A stretch of 64,000 bases of DNA from Pelagihabitans sp965238025. Lineage in GTDB: Bacteria > Bacteroidota > Bacteroidia > Flavobacteriales > Flavobacteriaceae. Below the pieces are notes generated by a model. That model did not search any database. It was given only the letters and a program-made list of their open reading frames with translations, and was not told the DNA's origin. Position numbers and translations under genes: made by a program. The stretch is taken from the NCBI GenBank assembly GCA_965238025.1, contig OZ250162.1:3472001-3536000 (forward strand), read 5' to 3'. Shown here in pieces: positions 54,504 to 63,822 of the stretch (position 1 is its first letter; each line of letters begins with the position of its first letter).

Positions 54504-56046
54504 ATCTTGAATTTGTTAATGCCTTTTCCTTGATAATTTGTGCCACTGGTTTGTTTTCCAAATGGCTCTCAAGCCAGGAGAGAATATCCAAATACAAAAA
54601 TGCCCGCTTTTCATAAGGGTGATTTTCATACTTTTTAAGTTCGGTATATAGTTTTTGAAATTCCGCCCTTAATTGATTGGGATAAATATTCCCTAGATTC
54701 CTTAAAAATTTAATCATTTCTTTTTGAACGGCATGTAAATCGTTCATTTTGAGTAAAAACTTATAGGTGCTTTTTAACTGTACCTCCAGGTGATAGTCCA
54801 TTCCTGCCTCATAATGAGCCACCAAGCTCAGCACTCTTGAAAAACACATCAAGTCTTCCCGCATTTTCAGGTTTTTGTTATTGATGATCTTTTTGAGATA
54901 AAGAATGCAATTTTTATGGTCGCCGTTTCCGAAATACAAGCAAGCTATTTTATAATACAGCACCATAATATGATGTGCATCAATTCGATCTTGATGTTTA
55001 TTAATTCCGTATTCAACGATTTTTACGAGATACAGTCCCTTACTAAAAGTCCCCTCCATAAAATGGAGGTTTAACTTATTAGCATTTAGATAAAGAAAGG
55101 CCAAAGAATTAATGTTATCATTTTTAGGGAATTCCTTAGTCGCAAGTATAGCCTCCATCCGTTCCAAAGTTGGTCTAAACTGGGAAGTATATTGAAGCAA
55201 GAACAAGGACTCGAGCAGATAGTGGTTTCCTTTTAGAAAAAAGACCGGGTTTTGATAAATCTGTTCTTTTTGCTCATAAAAAAGATCAACCCATTTGGTT
55301 GCGTACTTAAATGAGGATAGAAAATCCTGCACTAAAAAACTATACCATAAATGAGCCTTGTACAACCATAATCTCTCACGAAAACCAAGTTCTTTTAGAT
55401 TGTATTTGGGTAAGTGACTCTCAAAATATTCTTTGACCCTTTGGTAGTCAGCATCACTCTGTACGTACCCCACCTTTAACATAATACCATAGAGCTGTAA
55501 TGACAAATTTGACAACTTACTTGTCATCACATTCATCGCAGAAAGTTCTTTGGCCTGTATGGCAAGTTCGTCCGCCCGGTCGGGAATACTTCTTGTAATA
55601 TATTGCGTTTCTATAACCTTTTCGAGTTCAACAATCTCATAAGCTATATTTTTTTCTTGATTTTCAATGGCCACGGTTTTTACCTTGTCCAAAATCTTCA
55701 GACTTTGCTTGTAAAGCCCTTTTTGATACAAAATGGTTGCGAAATCCAATTGCTCCCTAAGTTGAACGCGCATATTCTGGTTCACCGGGTTCAATCTTAA
55801 ACTCACTAAAATCTGTTTGTAGAGATGCGCCTTTAGATTGGATAGTTGCGCTTTCTTAACAATCCCGGATTCCAAGATGACCTTTTCATCATATTTTTTG
55901 ATCTTATCCAAAAGATTAAAGAGCGCCAAGAACTTTGCATCGGCATTTACCCCAAGCCGGCCGACATAAAGTTTAAACTGCCGCTTTTCGGATTTAGAAA
56001 GGGATTTTACCAGTATGAAAAGGGAGTCTTTGTGGGTATTTGTCAT
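54502..56046 (-). CDS. Helical TPR-like protein of unknown function
   Basis: 514 residues, all helical, with TPR-like pairs along the length, such as LYQKGLYKQSLKILDKVKTVA and MVLYYKIACLYFGNGDHKNC. There is no signal peptide, membrane helix or other domain, so it should be cytoplasmic. It begins MTNTHKDSLFILVKSLSKSEKRQFKLYVG, a start found in flavobacterial homologues. It is divergent from leuA by 147 bases. Function unknown. Confidence 0.7.
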   Translation of the reverse strand: MTNTHKDSLFILVKSLSKSEKRQFKLYVGRLGVNADAKFLALFNLLDKIKKYDEKVILESGIVKKAQLSNLKAHLYKQILVSLRLNPVNQNMRVQLREQLDFATILYQKGLYKQSLKILDKVKTVAIENQEKNIAYEIVELEKVIETQYITRSIPDRADELAIQAKELSAMNVMTSKLSNLSLQLYGIMLKVGYVQSDADYQRVKEYFESHLPKYNLKELGFRERLWLYKAHLWYSFLVQDFLSSFKYATKWVDLFYEQKEQIYQNPVFFLKGNHYLLESLFLLQYTSQFRPTLERMEAILATKEFPKNDNINSLAFLYLNANKLNLHFMEGTFSKGLYLVKIVEYGINKHQDRIDAHHIMVLYYKIACLYFGNGDHKNCILYLKKIINNKNLKMREDLMCFSRVLSLVAHYEAGMDYHLEVQLKSTYKFLLKMNDLHAVQKEMIKFLRNLGNIYPNQLRAEFQKLYTELKKYENHPYEKRAFLYLDILSWLESHLENKPVAQIIKEKALTNSR

Positions 56047-56193
56047 CGTAAAAAAAAGGGGTTAAAAATCTGTATATCAGATAATTGTATTACCCCATGT
56101 ATTGTTAAACGTTGTAATTGTTTTTTTGCAGGTTAGAAAACCGTATTTAATGCTATTACATTAGCTATAGGCAATTAAAACTACACATAAATA

Positions 56194-57366
56194 ATGAGTA
56201 AAGATAAGGTAGATATTTTTGATACTACGTTGAGGGATGGTGAGCAAGTACCTGGCTGTAAATTAGAAACGAGGCAAAAATTGGTTATTGCCGAGCAACT
56301 GGACATTTTGGGGGTTGATATTATGGAAGCTGGTTTTCCTGTTTCCAGCCCTGGAGATTTTCATTCGGTAACCGAAATCTCAAAGTTGGTGAAAAATGCC
56401 ACCGTCTGTGGCTTGACCCGTGCAGTTAAAAAAGATATAGAGGTGGCTGCTGAAGCCTTGAAGTTTGCCAAACGCCCAAGAATACATACCGGAATAGGGA
56501 CTTCGGATTCCCATATCAAATTCAAATTCAATTCGAATAGGGATGCGATCATCGAACGGGCGGTTAGTGCTGTGGCCTATGCCAAAACATTTGTTGAGGA
56601 TGTGGAGTTTTATGCGGAAGATGCCGGTCGCACAGACAACGATTTTTTGGCAAAAATATGTGAAGCGGTAGTCAAAGCTGGAGCCACTGTGCTGAACATA
56701 CCGGATACTACAGGGTATTGCCTTCCTGAGGAGTACGGGGCAAAAATGAAATACTTAAAAGAAAATATAAAAGGCATTCACAAGGCAACCTTATCTTGCC
56801 ACTGCCACAATGACCTTGGTTTGGCCACCGCCAACTCCATTGCCGGGGCTATCAATGGTGCCCGCCAAATTGAATGCACAATCAATGGTATTGGCGAACG
56901 TGCGGGTAATACTTCCTTAGAAGAAGTGGTTATGATCCTACGTCAACACCCAACCTTAAATCTAGACACCAATATAAATAGTAAATTACTCTACCCTACC
57001 AGTCAGATGGTTTCTCGGGAAATGGGAGTTGTTATACAACCCAACAAAGCAGTTGTCGGGGCAAACGCCTTCTCGCACAGTTCTGGAATTCATCAAGATG
57101 GCGTTATAAAAAATAGGGAAACCTATGAAATAATTGACCCGGCCGATGTCGGTGTTAACGAATCTTCAATAGTCCTTACCGCCAGAAGTGGCCGCGCCGC
57201 TTTGGCTTATAGATCAAAACTGGTTGGTTACGAATTGACAAAACTTCAATTGGATGCAGTTTACAAAGAGTTTTTAGAATATGCAGACCGTAAGAAAGTG
57301 GTAGTAGACAAAGACATTCATGAAATTGTTGAGCGTTCTGAAATACACATTCAAAGTTTCTCTTAA
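56194..57366 (+). CDS. leuA: 2-Isopropylmalate synthase, catalytic domain only
   Basis: 390 residues, leucine pathway step 1. The TIM-barrel catalytic part has FDTTLRDGEQVPGC, ICHCHNDLG-like LSCHCHNDLGLATAN and GIGERAGNTSLEE; FSHSSGIHQDGV near residue 290 is also present. The C-terminal LeuA dimer allosteric domain, about 120 residues in the 510-residue E. coli enzyme, is missing, so leucine feedback may not act through it. The stop overlaps the leuB ATG by one base. leuC and leuD are not in the window. Confidence 0.94.
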   Translation: MSKDKVDIFDTTLRDGEQVPGCKLETRQKLVIAEQLDILGVDIMEAGFPVSSPGDFHSVTEISKLVKNATVCGLTRAVKKDIEVAAEALKFAKRPRIHTGIGTSDSHIKFKFNSNRDAIIERAVSAVAYAKTFVEDVEFYAEDAGRTDNDFLAKICEAVVKAGATVLNIPDTTGYCLPEEYGAKMKYLKENIKGIHKATLSCHCHNDLGLATANSIAGAINGARQIECTINGIGERAGNTSLEEVVMILRQHPTLNLDTNINSKLLYPTSQMVSREMGVVIQPNKAVVGANAFSHSSGIHQDGVIKNRETYEIIDPADVGVNESSIVLTARSGRAALAYRSKLVGYELTKLQLDAVYKEFLEYADRKKVVVDKDIHEIVERSEIHIQSFS

Positions 57367-58478
57367 TGCAGTTACGGATAGCTATTTTAGGGGGTGATGG
57401 TGTTGGTCCCGAGGTAACGGCACAAGCAGTTAAATGTTTAAAAGCTGTTGGTGAAACGTTCCACCATGATTTTCGTTTTTCGAAAGCCCTTATTGGAAAC
57501 GCCGCCATTAAGGAATCAGGCAATTCCCTTCCGGCCGAGACACTTGAAATTTGTGCAAATTCAGACGCTATCCTATTAGGCGCGCTGGATAGCGGCCGCG
57601 ATGCCGAAAACAGTAATGAAGGCGCCCAACAAAGTTTGGGGCGATTGCGCAGAGAACTTGGGTTATTTGCAAACATAAGGCCGGTAAAACTATTTTCGGG
57701 AATTACCACTAATTCCCCTTTTGCCAAAGATCTTGCGGACAAAGTGGATTTTCACATTTATCGGGAGCAACTAGGAGGACTTTACAATGGTAAAAGTAGT
57801 GTTGATACAACTACGAATGTTGCCATTGACAGTTGCACATATTCAGAAAAGGAAATAAGTCGTATTGCCCATTTAGCCTTTAAGGCTGCTAAAAGGCGAC
57901 GCAAAAAATTAACCCTTGTAGATAAAGCCAATATTTTGGAAACATCAAAACTCTGGCGATCTACTGTAAAAACGATAGCCAGTAGTTATCCTGATGTGAC
58001 TTTAGAATGTATGGAAATCGACAATGCTGTCGTACGCCTGACTTTGGACCCTTCAAATTTTGATATCATATTGACCGACGCGATGTTCGGCGATGTGCTT
58101 TCGGGCCAGGGCAGTATTCTTTTGGGAGCACAGGGACTTTTACCCTCGGCTTCCCTTGGGGAATACCATTGTATGTTTAAACCAACACATGGCGCCCTTC
58201 CTGAGGAAAAGGGAAAAAACGCTATTAATCCTGCAGCATCGATTTTTAGTACCGTAATGCTTCTGGAAAAATTCGGGCTTAAAGAAGAATCACAAGCTGT
58301 ATTCGCCTCTGTTCGTAAGGCTTTTACGAAAAAAATAATTGTTCCCGATGTTTTAGGCAGTCGAAAATATGGAACTGATTATGTAGGTGATTTTATCGCC
58401 AATAACATTACCGATGCCGATGTAGACCTGAATATTAATGATGAAAATATCGGATTGGGTAAATCCACGATTATTTAA
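57366..58478 (+). CDS. leuB: 3-Isopropylmalate dehydrogenase
   Basis: 370 residues of the isocitrate/isopropylmalate dehydrogenase family, oxidising and decarboxylating isopropylmalate. Starts QLRIAILGGDGVGPEVT; substrate loop SLGRLRRELGLFANIRPVKL is present, and metal/NAD segments LTLVDKANILETS, DAMFGDVLSGQGSIL and FKPTHGALPEEKGKNAINP follow. Transcribed and translationally coupled with leuA through a 1-base overlap. Confidence 0.96.
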   Translation: MQLRIAILGGDGVGPEVTAQAVKCLKAVGETFHHDFRFSKALIGNAAIKESGNSLPAETLEICANSDAILLGALDSGRDAENSNEGAQQSLGRLRRELGLFANIRPVKLFSGITTNSPFAKDLADKVDFHIYREQLGGLYNGKSSVDTTTNVAIDSCTYSEKEISRIAHLAFKAAKRRRKKLTLVDKANILETSKLWRSTVKTIASSYPDVTLECMEIDNAVVRLTLDPSNFDIILTDAMFGDVLSGQGSILLGAQGLLPSASLGEYHCMFKPTHGALPEEKGKNAINPAASIFSTVMLLEKFGLKEESQAVFASVRKAFTKKIIVPDVLGSRKYGTDYVGDFIANNITDADVDLNINDENIGLGKSTII

Positions 58479-58512
58479 TCCATGCTTTTGTCGGCAGTTA
58501 TTGCCAGAGCGG

Positions 58513-59736
58513 CTATTCCGCCAATAATTCCTTTACAAAATTATCAAATTCCTTTTTGAATTTCTCATACTTCTCTCCAGTGGCAGGACCATTGAATCCA
58601 GTGTGTATTTTCCGGACTTCCCCTTTCTTATCTATAAAAATGGTGGTGGGGTAAGACAGCACGTGATTTAACATAGGAAGTTTTTTTTGTGCTTCTCCCT
58701 TATCAGAGGTACCATATTGGGCTAGTAAAAATGGGTAGGTTACCCCTATTCTATCTTTTAACCTTTTAATACTGCTAAAAGCTTTTTCTTTGGTCTTGGC
58801 ATATTCAAAAGCCAAGGCGATTATCTCTAAATCGCTGTTTTGGTTTTCTTTTAAGTAGTCGGTATAAAATTTTGTTTCATCCAAACAATTAGGACACCAA
58901 GAACCCATAATCTGTACCAGGACCACTTTGTCCTCATAACGCTTGTCGCTCAAGGAAACCATATTTTCTTTGGCATCGGGAAACTCAAAAGCCAATTTAT
59001 CATAGCCCTTTTTCAGGAAGGTGAGCGAATCGGCACTGGGAAGGTAAAAAGATTCGTTCCGTTTTGCTGTAAATGGTTCTTTCGAATGATTGCCAGAGTA
59101 AAACATCCCATTTAAAGTACTATCGGTAACTTTTGCGGTGAACAAAAAAGCGTGAGCCCCATCAAAAGCTGAAATTTTGAGGGAATCCCCGTCTACAACA
59201 CCATCTAGGTAACGATAATCGCCCGTAGTAGTTTCAAAGGTGCCATTTACTTTATTATTGTTCTGGGTAAAAATGCCTTTGGCAATATATGCATCCTCTT
59301 GACCGGGATTAAATTTCGTTTCCCAAATTCCTGTAACGTTATTATCCGATGTTCCTTTGGTATCAAATCGCGTTGGCTCACCAAAAACTGCGATAAACGG
59401 TGCAATACGATCTAGACTTTCCTTTATAAACATTCCGTTAATGCTATTTTGGGTAAATTTTCCTGCCAAAAACCCTTCAAAAACGGGGGGGTTGAGTATG
59501 ATAGAGTCTTTAAAAACCTTAATCTCATCGACCAAAATCACTTCATCAGCATTATATATTTCCATGCTATACGTCCCCAAATCCGATTTGGTAAGTTGAA
59601 AATTGAAAGGCAAAACCTGGCCATCCATTACCTCCAATTCTGCGCGCCAAATCCCCTCTAAAGGTTCAACCGGTTCCGGATTTTTACAACCCGAAAGAAT
59701 TCCAATTAAAAGCAGTAATGTTAGATAATTTTTCAT
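58513..59736 (-). CDS. Thioredoxin-fold (TlpA-like) lipoprotein
   Basis: 407 residues. Lipoprotein signal with LSGC (Cys near residue 17). The N-terminal two thirds (about 25-235) are a beta-rich region of the kind found in such Bacteroidota proteins, with repeats such as VTGIWETKFNPG and VNGTFETTTGDYR. The C-terminal redoxin domain has MGSWCPNCLDE (CxxC, Cys near residues 282 and 285) and a cis-Pro region YPTTIFIDKKGEV. It is a periplasmic thiol-disulfide reductase; substrate unknown. Confidence 0.9.
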   Translation of the reverse strand: MKNYLTLLLLIGILSGCKNPEPVEPLEGIWRAELEVMDGQVLPFNFQLTKSDLGTYSMEIYNADEVILVDEIKVFKDSIILNPPVFEGFLAGKFTQNSINGMFIKESLDRIAPFIAVFGEPTRFDTKGTSDNNVTGIWETKFNPGQEDAYIAKGIFTQNNNKVNGTFETTTGDYRYLDGVVDGDSLKISAFDGAHAFLFTAKVTDSTLNGMFYSGNHSKEPFTAKRNESFYLPSADSLTFLKKGYDKLAFEFPDAKENMVSLSDKRYEDKVVLVQIMGSWCPNCLDETKFYTDYLKENQNSDLEIIALAFEYAKTKEKAFSSIKRLKDRIGVTYPFLLAQYGTSDKGEAQKKLPMLNHVLSYPTTIFIDKKGEVRKIHTGFNGPATGEKYEKFKKEFDNFVKELLAE

Positions 59737-59835
59737 GGGGATAGTTTTAGAAAACTTCTTGAGTTCCTAGTAAGAATCGAAATAACGATTAAAAACTTAC
59801 AATAAAAAATTAAAAACAAAACAGAAGTAATGCGG

Positions 59836-59866
59836 TTGACTAACTAAACGCATTGTTTTATCTTTA
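59836..59866 (+). promoter_or_regulatory. Promoter of pheT
   Basis: TTG at 59836-59838, a 20-base spacer, and TATCTTTA at 59859-59866, 19 bases before the ATG. Confidence 0.55.
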
Positions 59867-59885
59867 CCCGCTTTAATACTGACCA

Positions 59886-62312
59886 ATGAAGATATCCTAT
59901 AACTGGTTAAAACAGTTTCTCAAAATAGATTGGGAGGCCAATAAAACGGCTGAACTTTTAACTGACCTTGGTCTTGAGGTCGAAGGAATTTCGTCTTTCG
60001 AATCTGTCAAAGGAAATCTTGAAGGGGTTGTAGTTGGCCATGTACTCAGCTGTGAAAAACACCCCAACGCCGATAAGCTTAAACTTGCCATTGTGGATAT
60101 TGGTTTAGAAGGTGCCGTGCAAATCGTCTGTGGGGCGCCAAATGTTGCAAAGGGGCAAAAAGTACCTGTAGCGACTATTGGGACTACCCTGTACACAAAA
60201 GCAGGTGAGGCATGGACCATTAAAAAAGGAAAAATACGTGGTGAGGAAAGTCATGGGATGATATGTGCCGAAGATGAACTGGGGCTAGGCAAAGGTCATG
60301 ATGGTATTTTGGTTTTAGACAATTCTTTACAAGCCGGAACCCCCTGTTCAGAAATTTTTGAAATAGAGAAGGACGAAGTTTTCGAAATTGGACTTACCCC
60401 CAATCGTGCGGATGCCATGAGCCATTTTGGTGTTGCCAGAGATTTAAAGGCTGGACTTCAACAAAAGGAAATCAATTTAGAATTGATAACACCCTCCGTT
60501 AGCAAGTTTCACGTAGACAACCGGTCATTAAAATTTGAAGTGGTCGTTGAAGAAACTGAACTGGCACCGCGTTATTGCGGGATAACGCTAAGTAATTTAA
60601 TCGTTCAGCCTTCTCCAGATTGGTTGAAGAATAGATTATCTGCAATAGGCATTACCCCTAAAAACAACTTGGTAGATGCTACCAATTACGTTTTACATGA
60701 ATTGGGTCAGCCTATGCACGCCTTTGATGCCGATAGGGTATTCGGTAAAAAAATTGTGGTCAAAACACTGCCGGCGGGTACAAAATTCATGACCTTAGAC
60801 GGGGAAGAACGCGAGCTTCATGAAGATGATCTAATGATTTGTGATGCCGAAAAACCCATGTGTATCGCTGGCGTCTTTGGTGGGATCAATACTGGAGTAA
60901 CCGAGGACACTACCGCTATATTTTTAGAAAGTGCCTACTTCGACTCCGTATCAATTCGAAAAACGGCAAAACGGCATGGATTGAACACAGATGCCTCTTT
61001 TCGTTTTGAACGCGGTATTGATATTGAAAATGTAGAATATGCCTTGAAGAGGGCGGCTTTATTAATTAAGGAAATCGCCGGCGGGAACATAACTTCAGAT
61101 ATTACCGATTGGTACCCCAAAAAGAGCCAGGACCATCAGGTGTTCCTTTCGTTTGAAAAAACGAATAAATTGGTTGGTCAGGAAATACCACGGGACACCA
61201 TCAAATCTATCTTGTCATCCTTGGAAATCAAGGTCAACAATATCACTGAAACAGGCTTGGGCCTGACTATCCCGTCATATCGGGTAGATGTGGTACGCGA
61301 GGTAGATGTTATCGAAGAAATTCTTCGTGTATACGGGTACAATAACATTGCTTTTCAAAAAAAACTGAATGCTTCTATCGCCAATAGCTCTAAATTGGAA
61401 GATTATAAATTACAGACGATAATAGGCAATCAATTGGCGGCGTCGGGCTTTTTCGAGATTATGACCAATAGTCTTACATCTCCAGAATACTTCGGATATA
61501 TTGATGATTTAGGCGACAAGGAGTCCGTTATAATGTTGAACCCACTGAGCAATGACCTTTCGGTTATGAGGCAATCAATGCTTTTTAATGGGTTGGAAGC
61601 CTTATCATACAATATCAATAGGAAGAAGCAAAATCTAAAGTTTTTCGAATTCGGAAAGACCTACCACCAGTATGCGGCCGAGAGAAAAGAAAAAAAGCAC
61701 CTCACAATAATGGTTACTGGAAATCGCGCGGAGGATAGCTGGGCCATAGAAAAACGGCAGTCAGATTTCTTTTATTTGAAGTCAATTGTTCAAAACACCT
61801 TCTCTAGGTTGGGTATTAAAACATCACAAACCTTTCCTCTCTCCAACACCTTTTTTTCAGAAGGTATTGGTCTGGGTATCAAGAAAAAAGTTTTGGTGGA
61901 GTTTGGTATCCTCAAGAAATCGATCACCAAAAAATTCGACATTAAGCAAGAAGTACTCTATGCAGATTTCGATTGGGACGGTATTGTCGAACTACTAGGA
62001 AAAAATGAAATTGTGTTCAAGGATATTCCAAAATATCCGGAAGTAAAACGTGATTTTGCCCTGTTATTAAACGATTCTGTAAGTTTTAAAGAAGTTCATG
62101 AGCTGGCCGTACAAACAGAAAAGAAGTTTTTAAAAAACGTCAATCTCTTCGATGTTTATACCGGCAGTAAACTACCGGATGGTAAGAAATCCTATGCCGT
62201 TAGCTTTACACTGCAGGACGATAAAAACACCCTTACCGATAAGCAAATCGATAAGATTATGGCAAAATTACAACGGCGTTATGAAAAAGAACTGCAGGCC
62301 GAATTACGATAA
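59886..62312 (+). CDS. pheT: Phenylalanine-tRNA ligase beta subunit
   Basis: 808 residues, normal length. An EMAP-II-like tRNA-binding domain lies at about 40-150 (VVVGHVLSCEKHPNADKLKL), followed by B3/B4 editing (about 210-390, with LYVLHELGQPMHAFDADRV-like NYVLHELGQPMHAFDAD), the B5 and core regions, and an anticodon-binding FDX-ACB domain at the end (KYPEVKRDFALLL, GSKLPDGKKSYAVSF). It forms the heterotetramer with PheS, which is not adjacent. Monocistronic; convergent 3 bases from the fasciclin gene. Confidence 0.97.
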   Translation: MKISYNWLKQFLKIDWEANKTAELLTDLGLEVEGISSFESVKGNLEGVVVGHVLSCEKHPNADKLKLAIVDIGLEGAVQIVCGAPNVAKGQKVPVATIGTTLYTKAGEAWTIKKGKIRGEESHGMICAEDELGLGKGHDGILVLDNSLQAGTPCSEIFEIEKDEVFEIGLTPNRADAMSHFGVARDLKAGLQQKEINLELITPSVSKFHVDNRSLKFEVVVEETELAPRYCGITLSNLIVQPSPDWLKNRLSAIGITPKNNLVDATNYVLHELGQPMHAFDADRVFGKKIVVKTLPAGTKFMTLDGEERELHEDDLMICDAEKPMCIAGVFGGINTGVTEDTTAIFLESAYFDSVSIRKTAKRHGLNTDASFRFERGIDIENVEYALKRAALLIKEIAGGNITSDITDWYPKKSQDHQVFLSFEKTNKLVGQEIPRDTIKSILSSLEIKVNNITETGLGLTIPSYRVDVVREVDVIEEILRVYGYNNIAFQKKLNASIANSSKLEDYKLQTIIGNQLAASGFFEIMTNSLTSPEYFGYIDDLGDKESVIMLNPLSNDLSVMRQSMLFNGLEALSYNINRKKQNLKFFEFGKTYHQYAAERKEKKHLTIMVTGNRAEDSWAIEKRQSDFFYLKSIVQNTFSRLGIKTSQTFPLSNTFFSEGIGLGIKKKVLVEFGILKKSITKKFDIKQEVLYADFDWDGIVELLGKNEIVFKDIPKYPEVKRDFALLLNDSVSFKEVHELAVQTEKKFLKNVNLFDVYTGSKLPDGKKSYAVSFTLQDDKNTLTDKQIDKIMAKLQRRYEKELQAELR

Positions 62313-62315
62313 TCA

Positions 62316-62867
62316 CTATAGTTTTCCTGGCAGGAACACACTATCTATTTCATGAATTACACCGTTGCGTTGCGTGGAATCCGCGATGGTAATCTTGGCT
62401 GTATGGCCATTGCTATCTGTTAACACGATATCAATACCACTCATAGTGGCCACAAGCTCCTCTCCCTGTACTGTTGTGAAAGATGCTCTACCTTTACCCC
62501 TGCACATGGCTTTTAAGATCTTTGATGCCGAAAAGTTACCAGCTATTATGTGGTAGGTCAGCAGGGTTTTTAAATTTTTCTTGTTCTCCGGCCGAAGAAG
62601 CTCGTCTACTTTTTCGTTGGTTAGCTTTTCAAAAGCAACATCGGAAGGTGCGAAAACTGTAAAGGGACCTTCAGCATCCAATATTTCTTCCATTTCGGCC
62701 GCCTCAATTGCGGCTAGAAGCGTTGTGTGGTTTTCCGAGTTGGCGGTATTCGTTACTATGGTCTCCTGCGGATTCATTTGCAGGGGTTCAGTATTGCTTT
62801 TTTGCGAGAAAATAAAAGTTGAAAATAGGAATAGGGATACGGCTATGGGGCGTGCCATGTATTTCAT
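62316..62867 (-). CDS. Secreted fasciclin (FAS1) domain protein
   Basis: 183 residues from ATG 62867 (MKYMARPIAVSLFLF), the start of a clear signal peptide ending at FSQ; an upstream start at 62924 is rejected. One FAS1 domain covers about 45-180, with the H1 motif TVFAPSDVAFEKL and the YH-region LLTYHIIAGNF and final VIHEIDSVFLP. FAS1 proteins mediate adhesion or polymer binding outside the cell. Close relatives are common in marine Bacteroidota. Confidence 0.9.
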   Translation of the reverse strand: MKYMARPIAVSLFLFSTFIFSQKSNTEPLQMNPQETIVTNTANSENHTTLLAAIEAAEMEEILDAEGPFTVFAPSDVAFEKLTNEKVDELLRPENKKNLKTLLTYHIIAGNFSASKILKAMCRGKGRASFTTVQGEELVATMSGIDIVLTDSNGHTAKITIADSTQRNGVIHEIDSVFLPGKL

Positions 62868-63037
62868 AAGTGTCAGTTTTTGGTAATTATATGGGACAAA
62901 GTATCGACGAACGGTTAAATTCACCGTTAAATTACAACTAATTATAGGTTCCGCATGTTAATGAAAATGACCGTTGATAGAAATTAACAAAATATTAACA
63001 AATAAAGGTTCTAACAGATTTTCCAAATTGAATTTCT

Positions 63038-63045
63038 TAACTTTG
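63038..63045 (+). promoter_or_regulatory. -7 box of the downstream membrane-protein gene
   Basis: TAACTTTG, a perfect TAnnTTTG match, 19 bases before the GTG start at 63065. It supports that start; no clear -33 box. Confidence 0.5.
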
Positions 63046-63064
63046 AGAGACCATAAAAAAAGAA

Positions 63065-63784
63065 GTGTTTTTAAAGACGACCAACATAGAGGAGAAGTTG
63101 AAAAGACTAAAGGTCAGTGATGAGGAAGGCGAAAATATTTTGCGTACCGTTCGCTTTATTTTGGAAAAAGATTCTAAAAAACGGTTAAGAATTGAAGAAA
63201 ATCTTACCAACAACTCCCCTCTTGCTGCCAATGCATTTGTTTTTGATTTGTTGGACACCGGTAAAATCTACCATATTAATCAAATAAAGAAAACTTGCAT
63301 TGACTACCGTCTGCGTTTTTTAGATTCCAAGTACTTTAAAGGGGATATTCCGCAAGAAGCAGTTTCTAAAATAAAGCAAATGGAAGAGGCCCATAATACC
63401 GAGATACATGGGTTTAAAATTCTTGCCCCTTCAAAGTTATTTAAACTTAAAGACAAAGACGATCCACTTCTTTTCGCTCCCATCGGCAATGATTACTTTT
63501 ATCTCATTCATAAATGGGGCAATGACCTCCATCCGTTGCGCAAGCTTCTTGTATGGCCGTTTAAGAATATCATCAATCTTGCAATTTTGGTGCTATTGAT
63601 CAGTTACCTGTGCACGGCCCTGATACCATCGGGCCTCTTTGCTAAATCAAATTCCGGAGCAGAACAAATAATTGTTTTTTTCTTTATGTTCAAGAGTGTT
63701 GCCGCGGTTGTGATATTCTACTGGGTTGCCTTAGGTAAGAATTTCAATCCCGCCATCTGGAAAAGCAAATACCTCAAGGCTTGA
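63065..63784 (+). CDS. Membrane protein of unknown function
   Basis: 239 residues from GTG 63065; the first ATG in frame would remove over 100 residues. Residues 1-165 are soluble, mixed helix/strand, with NIEEKLKRLKVSDEEGEN at the start. Two transmembrane helices at about 179-200 and 208-228 follow. The protein has no signal peptide, so the soluble part is cytoplasmic or the helices form a hairpin. I know of no domain. It follows pheT and the fasciclin gene as in several relatives. Function unknown. Confidence 0.65.
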   Translation: MFLKTTNIEEKLKRLKVSDEEGENILRTVRFILEKDSKKRLRIEENLTNNSPLAANAFVFDLLDTGKIYHINQIKKTCIDYRLRFLDSKYFKGDIPQEAVSKIKQMEEAHNTEIHGFKILAPSKLFKLKDKDDPLLFAPIGNDYFYLIHKWGNDLHPLRKLLVWPFKNIINLAILVLLISYLCTALIPSGLFAKSNSGAEQIIVFFFMFKSVAAVVIFYWVALGKNFNPAIWKSKYLKA

Positions 63785-63822
63785 TTCCTTTTCAGTAGCG
63801 GGTTTAATACTATGTCCCGAAA

